This document shows positions 55,646 through 64,000 of a stretch of 64,000 bases of DNA, one piece after another. The first letter of the stretch is position 1. Each line of letters opens with the position of its first letter. The notes under the pieces were generated by a model. That model worked only from the letters and a program-made list of their open reading frames with translations, ran no database searches and was not told the DNA's origin. Source of the stretch: Arabidopsis thaliana (lineage: Eukaryota > Streptophyta > Magnoliopsida > Brassicales > Brassicaceae); the NCBI RefSeq assembly GCF_000001735.4, contig NC_003075.7:11223001-11287000 (forward strand), read 5' to 3'. Position numbers and translations under genes: made by a program.

Positions 55646-58600
55646 ATGATGGCCGGAGGTAACGTACGGTTTCTGGTTTTGATACTCGCCGTAGCAATTT
55701 GCGGTGCTGCTTCTGTTTTCCAGCCGATCTCAGACTCTCACCGATCTGCGGCTCTGGATGTCTTCGTACCAGTCGATGGATCATACAAAAGGTTGGTTTC
55801 TCTATCTTAAGTCGGCATTGCTTTGATGTAGGGGTTTTAACCACATTTCACCGATTACATATTGGTTGCTCGTTAATGTTCATGAATGGTTTTTGTACGG
55901 ACTAATCTGATTTTTATTACTATCAGCTTGGAGGAGGCATATGAAGCATTAAAGACTTTGGAGATTCTTGGAATTGATAAAAAGTCTGATCTTAGCTCAA
56001 AGACTTGTGAGAATGTGGTTAAAGTTCTTCAGTCGTCTTCTTCTACTCTTAAGGATGCATTTTATGCGTTAAACGTTAATGGGATTCTAAAATGTAAAAT
56101 TGGTGAAGCTGGTCCTAAGGTAAACAATTGTCTCCTCTCAGTATCATAATTTTAACTATTAAGCGGCTAAAATAACCTTATCTTTTCCTCTTTTGAAGGA
56201 CATTGTTTCTCAACTTCAAGCTGGTGTTAAAGATGCGAAGCTATTGCTTGATTTCTATTATTCTGTCAGAGGCTTGGTGCTGGCTAAGGTAAATACGAGT
56301 TAAAACTTTTGGTGGACATCTTGAGTGAGATTGACTACACCCTTTTTCCATAGAGTATTTCTAGGAGAGTTTTCTTAGTTTTTCGTGCATTATGTTGAAG
56401 TATGAAAATGTTTTGGCAGAAGGTACCTGTGATCGTGATTATTTTATTTTATTCAACTCCATAGCTTTGGCTTCCTGACTTTTCTTTTTCCTGGCTTCAA
56501 GTTTGACCTCACTGTTCCATGAATGCAGGAGCAATTTCCTGGAACTCATATAAGTCTTGGAGATGCCGAAGCCATTTTCCGTTCCATCAAGGTTTGAACT
56601 TGTTTAGCTGACCTTCAATTTTGTTGTTGTTGAACTATCAGATGTGACATTCATACACTGTCTTTTTGGACTATCAATTATAGACTCTGGTAGAAGTATA
56701 TATATATTTTCGATATGTTACCAAAACTCAGTTACTATATTAATACTACTTAGATTGTTTTCCGGGTATTATTTGGCTGATATAGTGCATTTGTATCAGT
56801 CTCTTAGCCAGAGTGATGGAAGATGGCGCTACAGCTCCAACAATCCCGAATCAAGCACTTTTGCTGCTGGTTAGTAGTACATATTGGATTAACCCTTACC
56901 TAACGTTAATGATGAGCCTTTTAGATTATGTATCCCTTCCTTTCTTGCTTCAGCTTGTTCACTTCTTTTGCTCTTTGTTATTTCACTCATTCTTCTCAAC
57001 ATGCGATTTTTTTTCTCAGGCTTAGCCTATGAAACGCTTGCTGGAGTGATTTCATTAGCACCTTCAGAGTTTGATCCATCTTTGGTAAGTGAGATGTTTA
57101 ATCCACTATACTTCTGATTTCCTGAGAATATATTTTGATGAGATATCACTACGATATGTTGGTTTAGTGATGATCTACTTTTGCTTCTGGAATCTCTAAG
57201 TAACTAAAATAAAGAGTTTTGTTTTGATAATTATAAATTCCAAATCTTAGCTACAGGGAATTGTGATTTGATAATCACAAAGAAAGATTCGTGTTTTGAT
57301 AATTATGCATGTCCACCTGACTTCTCATTTGGTTATTCTGGTGGTTTCTTTTTCATTTTATCTGGTAGTTTATTAATCTTGGTTATGTAATGATCGTCAT
57401 TCATGTTTGTCCTCTGTTAGATCCAGTCGGTGAAGACGGGTATCCTGAAGCTTTCTGACAGTATCCAAAAATATGGTATGCAGTAAATTACTTGCTATCC
57501 TATGTATTGCATGTTATATTCTCTTCACTCACTTCATAGTTTTTGCCAGCTTGGGTTTTGCATATGTGGGCTTTGAATTATTATTTTTGGTCTTTTAGAT
57601 GATGGGACATTTTATTTTGATGAGAAGTCTGTTGATGCAAGTCAAGGCCCGATCTCAACAACTGCATCAGTTATTAGAGGGCTCACGTCATTTGCAGCTT
57701 CAGAATCCACAGGATTGAACGTATGTAATACCCATGTTTTCATGTATCCTATTCTGACAAATGTGTTGATAGTTGACCTTCGCATTCCCATTATCTCATG
57801 CAGCTTCCAGGTGATAAGATAGTTGGTCTGGCCAAATTCTTTCTGGGTGTTGGAATTCCTGGTGATGCCAAGGACTTCTTCAACCAAATAGATGCACTAG
57901 CTTGTTTGGAAGACAACAAGTAATACTACTTTCATGCCCCTTTGTGCATTTTCTTTGTGCATTTTCTTATTAGTTTATTTCAGTACACATCTTAGAATCA
58001 TTTCAGTAACCTTGAATTGAGTGGTGTGAAAGACATAAGAGTTACAAGGACTTACTGTTACTTCCATTCTTTTGTGTTAAAGTAAAGTTGCTTATGAAAG
58101 AGAAAAACTGTTTCTCTTTACATTGTTAGAATTTTGAACAAAATGATTACCGAAGAAATGATATCTGTAGGGAAAGAGTAGAAGTTTAAAACTTTGAACA
58201 CTTGTGAAATTTCAACCACTTGCTCATTTATTATGGTCTAGCTGAAACTTTATCATTCTATGGGAACAATAATTTGCTCTATGGTCATTCTCTATCATTT
58301 CAGGTTTTCTGTTCCACTCATCTTGTCTCTTCCATCCACTGTCATTTCATTGACAAAGAAAGAGCCTCTGAAGGTACCCATTCATAAGCTTGCATCAAGA
58401 TTTGACTTCTAGTAGTGAAAGTCTTAACTTTGGACTTTCTGGCTATAACGGTTGGATGTTGGATTCTAGCTGGTATTTGGTTTAGAGATTGCTCAGGCTC
58501 ATAGCATTGCATCTTTTTTGTAGAGATCTCTTATCTATTTGATAATGACTCATTTTAGTTGACCCTTCATCCATTACATTTTTTCTTATTTTAGATTTTT

Positions 58601-60599
58601 TTTCTCTTTATCTGGAACTAGGTTAAAGTTAGCACTGTACTGGGTTCGAAGGCACCAGCTCTTAGTGTGAAGCTTACACAAGCTCTAAGTTCTAAGTCAG
58701 TGGATTCATCTGTAATTAATAACCAGGTAAATAATGTATCTCTTACTGTTTGAGCTTGCAATAGAAATGTTCCTTATTCTCTGCATTAGGCCGGTTTACA
58801 TTTTTCCATTACATTTTTGGGGTACAGGAGCTTAAGTTTGACGCTGACAGTGCAACGTACTTCCTGGACTCCTTTCCCAAGAACTTTGACATTGGAAAAT
58901 ATACTTTTGTATTTAAGGTATTGCACTTCTTTGGTTTTACTACACCCAAGACTTCATATAAATGTATGATGACAACATGATAAGCTTCGTTTTCTGCAGA
59001 TTGTGCTGGATGAATCAGCACATGAGAAAGTATACATAACTGAAGCTCAAACAAAAGTGCCTATAGCTGCCACAGGAGCTATTAGCATTGAAAATGCAGA
59101 AATTGCTGTACTTGACAGTGACATTGGAAGCGTTGAATCTCAGAAAAAGTATGTCACCTGTATTGTTGATGAACAACTTCCTTTTTTGCTTATTTTGATT
59201 GATTGCTAATTGCTTAACCATTTTTCTTAGGAAACTTGTACCATTATTGCTTACAATATATATTTCAAACTTTTTGTTGTTGTGCTTAGTGTCTTCTTTT
59301 TGTTTATTGGTTCTCTCTGTAACATTTGTAGGCTAGATTTAACTAAAGATGGAGCGGTATCATTATCAGCAAACCACCTTCAAAAGCTACGCCTGTCATT
59401 CCAGTTAACTACTCCACTTGGCAATGCGTTTAAGCCACACCAGGTTTGTTCATTCTTGATTTTTCGCTTCATCAATGGTTATATTCTGTTCTATTCACTT
59501 TCTTGACTTGCTTACTTCCATGCAGGCATTTTTCAAGCTGAAACATGAGTCACAGGTCGAGCATATCTTTCTCGTGAAAACTTCTGGAAAGAAGTCTGAA
59601 TTAGTTCTAGTTAAGTTCCTTCAACTTCATTTAAAATTGCTTTTGCAAAAAAAGTTTAATGATCAAGTTTGGTGAAATTAATGACGTCCTAAATACAATA
59701 TTAATGGTTAATGTTATTTTCTTACCTTCAGGATTTTCTTGGATTGGTTGAGAAGCTCTACTACCTCTCTGGTAAATATGAGATACAGCTAACCATTGGA
59801 GATGCTTCTATGGTAAGTACTTTACTTTCAGGTCCAATGCAGTTGATGATTTATGTCTTCTGAGATTTGAACAGTGTTATTTTCCTTTCTCTTTTCCCAG
59901 GAGAACTCTTTACTGAGTAATATTGGTCACATTGAACTAGACCTACCAGAGCGTCCAGAGAAGGCGACTCGTCCTCCTCTACAGTCTACTGAGCCTTACT
60001 CAAGATATGGGCCAAAAGCTGAAATATCACACATATTCAGGATTCCTGAAAAGCTTCCAGCAAAGCAGCTCTCACTAGTTTTCTTGGGTGTTATCGTTCT
60101 CCCATTCATCGGTTTCCTGATTGGGGTCAGTCTCCCTTTGCTTGTAAATAGTATCCGAAAAACATCATCACATTTCTTTCACTACTCATATATATTTTTT
60201 ATGTTTCAGCTTACGCGGTTGGGAGTGAACATAAAGAGCTTCCCATCGTCGACTGGATCTGCAATATCCGCTTTACTTTTCCACTGCGGAATTGGAGCTG
60301 TTTTGCTTCTATATGTGCTATTCTGGTTGAAGGCAAGTTTTCATAACCGATTATTGTTTGTTTGATCTACAGTTGAATCATTGCATCAAATCACAATTTC
60401 TTTGTTTTGTTTGTTTGCATTCTACAGTTGAATCATTGCATCAAATCACAATTTCTTTGTTTTGTTTGTTTGCATTCTACAGTTGGATCTATTCACGACT
60501 CTCAAGGCACTTTCTTTGTTGGGAGTGTTTCTGTTGTTCGTGGGACACAGAACACTATCTCAACTTGCATCAGCATCAAACAAGTTGAAATCTGCTTGA
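55646..60599 (+). CDS. HAP6: ribophorin II / SWP1, oligosaccharyltransferase subunit
   Basis: ER-membrane subunit of the oligosaccharyltransferase that N-glycosylates nascent proteins. Nineteen exons: 55646-55791, 55927-56119, 56199-56288, 56529-56591, 56800-56869, 57020-57084, 57421-57475, 57599-57720, 57804-57919, 58304-58373, 58622-58726, 58828-58917, 59000-59148, 59332-59443, 59526-59609, 59732-59812, 59901-60125, 60210-60332, 60483-60599; 691 residues. A cleavable signal peptide ([17 protein letters not shown]) is followed by a large lumenal region. Three C-terminal membrane helices include [19 protein letters not shown] and [16 protein letters not shown]. The last intron has a GC donor (AAG|GCAAGT) and a duplicated acceptor region. 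The HAP6 name (pollen-tube growth) is recalled for At4g21150. Confidence 0.94.
60373..60482 (+). repeat. 55-bp tandem duplication carrying splice acceptor
   Basis: Two identical or near-identical adjacent 55-bp units (60373-60427, 60428-60482), each ending TGCATTCTACAG. Together with the CTACAG at 60367-60372 they give three acceptor-like sites. Only the last continues in the ribophorin frame (TTGGATCTA); the first two would read TTGAATCATTGC and run through intronic DNA. Confidence 0.85.
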
Positions 60600-61693
60600 A
60601 GAAGAAGAACTCACTATGAAGGATCTTTTTTTGGTTTATGCGTATTTTCAGTTTTGTAGTATTGCTTATAGATTATGGTGATAGACAAATTCAAAAGAAG
60701 TTCAGAGTTTACATACTCTCTCAGTTTAGTCTTAAAAAGTAATCAAGAGTCTCTTTCCTTAGCTTTTTTGTTGAACCAAATCAACTAAGATAATGATTAG
60801 CTCATGATTAGATCACATGAGTTTCTTAATTATTCACACTTTATGAGTGTTTGTGGAAAGTTAAAAGGTCTAACAAAATTTTGAAATAGGCTGGCCATAA
60901 AATCGAAATGAAATTTTATATATAAAATCAAACCGAATTTCATTCTAGTCAAAATAGAAATAAATGCTGATAAAAATGTAGAAATTACTTTGGGTAGAAA
61001 CGAGTCAACGAAGGAAATGTATTTGGTATTTGACCCTTAACATGGCAATGGCAACGTTACAACTTTTTTTTTTTTTTTTTTTTCTTGCATCGTTACAACT
61101 TCACAAAACTTTACAGTTGATTGGAAAATTAAATTTTAGAAGAAAAAGCACGTAGTTGTCTTTTCAGACAATTATTTGTTCATCTTGAATTTGTGTCCCA
61201 AGAACATATCTCTCTCTCTCTCTCTCCTCACCTTGGTAAGAACGTCCAATCCAATCTATAAATCTCCTTGATGGAATTTCCGTACATATTACTTGTTCCT
61301 TTCTGATCTCTTCTTCATCGGTTTTATGTTTCATCGAGTTTGAATATTTCTTTGTAAGTCTTTTCCTGTCGGTTATGTTTTCGTCGTTGAAATGGTTTCA
61401 GGAATTAACAAAGATCAGATTTTTGGCCTTTTTTTCTCTTCTAAATTTGAATTTCGATTTTGGGAACACGAATCGATGATGCTGATGATCTACAAATGGG
61501 TATTGAAAACGATTTGTTCATGGTTATTCTGCGGTCGTGGTTTCCCCAAAAAAGTTTGGTTTTTAAATTTGCAAAGCAGAGTTTGATCTCTCATTTAACA
61601 ATACCATGTTCTAACCATATTGTGCGTGATGGGTGATTTCTTTGGTCTGTGAAGGATTCTCTGTTTGATGATTGCTAGTTCTTTAGAAGAGCA
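60600..61693. other. spacer, poly-T scar and AGD12 leader
   Basis: Ribophorin 3' UTR to about 60,700. A T20 tract at 61064-61083 is flanked by an 11-bp direct repeat. A TC microsatellite lies at 61209-61226. After about 61,240 comes the AGD12 promoter/leader, probably with a leader intron. A frame at 61,392-61,586 is leader/intron sequence. Confidence 0.5.
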
Positions 61694-63532
61694 ATGAGTT
61701 ATTCTGGAGCCGGACTCGGAAAGCCTGGCTCAGGTAAACCATTTATCTTAGCAAAGATTAGTCTTTGTATGAGAGATATATAGGCTGTGACTGATTTATC
61801 CACCTTGTTGGTTCACAGGTAAAAGGAGAATAAGGGATCTTTTAACTCAATCTGATAACCGAGTCTGCGCTGATTGTGGCGCTCCAGATCCTAAGTGGGC
61901 GTAAGTTTTGCCATTTTTATGTTTTGTTCCAGTAAGCATTTTATGCTTCTCTAAGCAGTTTGATTGAATGTTATGATCTTGTTTCCCTACTTGTGCATTT
62001 TTTGGTTTGTTTCGTTTTTCGTAAACCCATAAAACTCTTGGTTGCTTATTACAGGTCAGCTAATATTGGAGTGTTTATATGCTTAAAATGTTGTGGTGTC
62101 CACAGAAGCCTTGGCAGTCATATCTCAAAGGTTGTGACTCTTTGCTTCTCTTTCTAGTTTTGGTTTATCTTTGGTGAAAATTTGCCATTGGATTCCATTA
62201 AGATGGCTTACAAATAATATTGTGGATTTGTTATCTCGCTCCACTTCTTCTTACAGAATCTTTTGCAAGTGTATTTATAGTTTTCAACTTTCCAGGTCTT
62301 ATCCGTGACATTGGATGAATGGTCAGATGAAGAAGTCGATTCGATGATTGAAATTGGAGGAAATGCCTCTGCAAATTCAATTTACGAGGCGTTTATTCCT
62401 GAAGGTAGCTCTAAGCCTGGACCTGATGCTAGTCATGACCAGCGTATGAGGTTCATTAGGTAGGTTACAAAAACCCGATAAGATAGTGTATATACCTTCA
62501 TTAATAGTTTGGTGAAATATTCATCTCAAATCTTTGTTTCAGGTCGAAATATGAGCACCAAGAGTTTCTGAAACCAAGCTTGCGGATCACATCCGTGAGG
62601 GGCTCTAGTACAAAGACTCCAGCATTTCTTTCATCGAGTCTATCTAAAAAGATTGTTGATAGCTTTCGCACTAATTCATCATCGCAACAGCCGGTAAAGC
62701 TTCTTTATTTTTCATCTTTTTTTTACCATCTAACTGTTAGAATCAAGCAAGTAGAGCAAACTCTTTGAACTTGGATACTGCTAAGTCCTCTGATTCATGG
62801 TGTTTTAAATTTAAACAATGACAGCAACTTGAAGGCATGGTTGAGTTTATTGGATTGTTGAAGGTGACTATTAAAAAGGGTACCAATATGGCCATCCGAG
62901 ATATGATGTCAAGTGATCCCTATGTTGTGTTGACTCTAGGACAACAGGTAATTATAGTGAATACTTTTGAAATCTTGAAAGGTTTTCTCTTTATATGTTC
63001 TTACCATTGTTTAAGTGATCATTATTGTCATCTCTTTTTCTGATCGTTATCATCGTTTTACCAGAAGGCTCAATCTACTGTAGTGAAGAGCAACTTAAAC
63101 CCTGTCTGGAATGAGGAACTCATGCTCTCTGTTCCTCATAACTATGGCTCAGTGAAATTGGTAAAAGCTTGGTCTAATATTTCCAAAATCACTTTCTACT
63201 CTTGATGAATCATTACAGAAGTTTTTCCCTTACATTTTATGTTTTTGCAGCAAGTGTTTGACTATGACACATTTTCTGCTGATGACATAATGGGAGAAGC
63301 TGAGATTGATATCCAGCCTCTGATTACATCTGCAATGGCTTTTGGAGACCCTGAAATGTTTGGAGATATGCAGATTGGAAAATGGCTGAAATCGCACGAC
63401 AATGCTCTTATAGAAGATAGCATCATCAACATTGCAGATGGTAAAGTGAAGCAAGAGGTTCAAATCAAGCTTCAGAATGTTGAATCTGGTGAACTAGAAC
63501 TAGAAATGGAGTGGCTACCTCTTGAGCAATAA
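61694..63532 (+). CDS. AGD12: ArfGAP with C2 domain (ZAC/AGD12)
   Basis: GTPase-activating protein for ARF small GTPases with a C-terminal lipid-binding C2 domain, acting in membrane traffic. Eight exons: 61694-61733, 61819-61900, 62055-62130, 62296-62459, 62543-62693, 62825-62947, 63065-63160, 63251-63532; 337 residues. The ArfGAP zinc finger is C30-x2-C33-x16-C50-x2-C53, followed by GVHRSLG with the catalytic arginine R58. The C2 domain (about 180-290) contains [11 protein letters not shown] and [10 protein letters not shown], then NPVWNEEL and [11 protein letters not shown], providing the Ca-binding aspartates. Corresponds to At4g21160 in memory. Confidence 0.94.
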
Positions 63533-63755
63533 ATAATCAACTATATAATAGGGTCATTATATATAACCAAACAAATTTTATTACTGTATTCATTATTTTA
63601 ACATTCCCCCTTGGTTCTTGTTTGACAAATTTTTGAAACTTTGATCTCATTGAAAACTTTCTTTCGTACTTTGTTGTTGTAATGTTCTTTTGGCAGATTA
63701 GATATTTGTATAACTCATATGATTATATGTTTTGACTCATGTTCTTCAAAAGATT
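63533..63755. other. convergent 3' region
   Basis: 3' UTRs of AGD12 (+) and the PPR gene (-). Nothing else seen. Confidence 0.4.
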
Positions 63756-64000
63756 TCATTTGAAACCTAAGATAAGACGCTTATAGGTTACTAAATCAGG
63801 TTTCAAACCCAATCTCAACATTTCATCATGGGATCTCATAGCTTTCTTCATCTCCTTCACACGACACAACCCTTGAATCATAATTGTAAAACTCTTGCTG
63901 TTCACTGAATTTATCTCTTTCATGTACTCAAACACTACAACTGCTTCTTCCACCATCTCTTTTTGCCTCATCATAAGCCGATCAAGAACCGCGTTATAAG
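63756..64000 (-). CDS. PPR protein, C-terminal end (P class)
   Basis: Partial: the gene continues beyond the window. The C-terminal 80 residues are visible, in frame from the window edge (YNAVLDRLMMRQKEMVEEA). They contain two PPR motifs, KSFTIMIQGLCRVKEMKKAM and the start of another with GLKPDLVTYKRLILGF before the stop. The end lacks E or DYW domains, so it is a P-class PPR at this end. Predicted organellar RNA-binding protein; recalled neighbour At4g21170. Confidence 0.8.
   Translation of the reverse strand, partial: YNAVLDRLMMRQKEMVEEAVVVFEYMKEINSVNSKSFTIMIQGLCRVKEMKKAMRSHDEMLRLGLKPDLVTYKRLILGFK

Noticed and set aside
1-64000. CRISPR arrays, bacterial operons, plasmid or phage features
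   Set aside because: None seen; the window is intron-rich plant nuclear DNA.

Overview
The window is nuclear plant DNA. It has AT-rich intergenic DNA, genes with many short introns (GT-AG), DOF and PPR-DYW families, chloroplast/mitochondrial targeting, telo-boxes and Helitron/hAT remnants. Gene content and order match my memory of Arabidopsis thaliana chromosome 4, roughly loci At4g21000 to At4g21170; the locus names come from recall, while the gene structures were read from the sequence. For most multi-exon genes the exons listed were joined by hand and gave an open frame of the length I remember for the family member.

Layout. 1-880: 3' part of an alpha carbonic anhydrase gene with a damaged C-terminus. 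880-3,300: intergenic DNA with two decayed Helitron-like elements. 3,317-4,363 (-): TFIIE-beta-like factor, divergent from a mitochondrial-type LEA protein (5,263-6,392) with ABRE/G-boxes between them. 6,400-17,700: a mosaic of segmental duplications carrying DOF4.2 (+), a broken BRCA1 3' end, a DOF pseudogene, DOF4.3 (-), a copy of the LEA 3' end, and DOF4.4 (+). 17,730-18,014: small plant-specific protein. 19,003-21,860: GALT2. 22,111-22,317 (-): small hypothetical protein. 22,976-24,763: PPR-DYW protein. 25,174-29,633: BRCA1 with E2F and SOG1-type sites. 29,634-33,480: second copy of the DOF pseudogene, and DOF4.5 (-). 33,663-35,269 (-): mitochondrial ferredoxin. 35,916-42,309 (-): DDB1B. 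43,273-43,724: COX7a-like subunit. 44,673-45,774: BUD31/G10. 47,318-50,775: cationic amino acid transporter. 51,308-53,286: U3-55K WD40 protein. 54,491-55,222 (-): mitoribosomal mL40-like protein. 55,646-60,599: ribophorin II (OST subunit). 61,694-63,532: ArfGAP-C2 protein. 63,756-64,000 (-): end of a PPR gene.

There is no operon-like system. The genes are mostly independent housekeeping genes in tandem or divergent pairs. BRCA1 and DDB1B share a genome-maintenance theme and both carry exact E2F consensus sites. The notable biology is structural. The DOF cluster was built by duplicating a LEA / DOF / BRCA1 / DOF neighbourhood, leaving gene fragments, a fold-back made of DOF zinc-finger coding DNA, and an hAT insertion with its empty site preserved in the paralogous copy. 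I did not find a convincing new multi-gene system.
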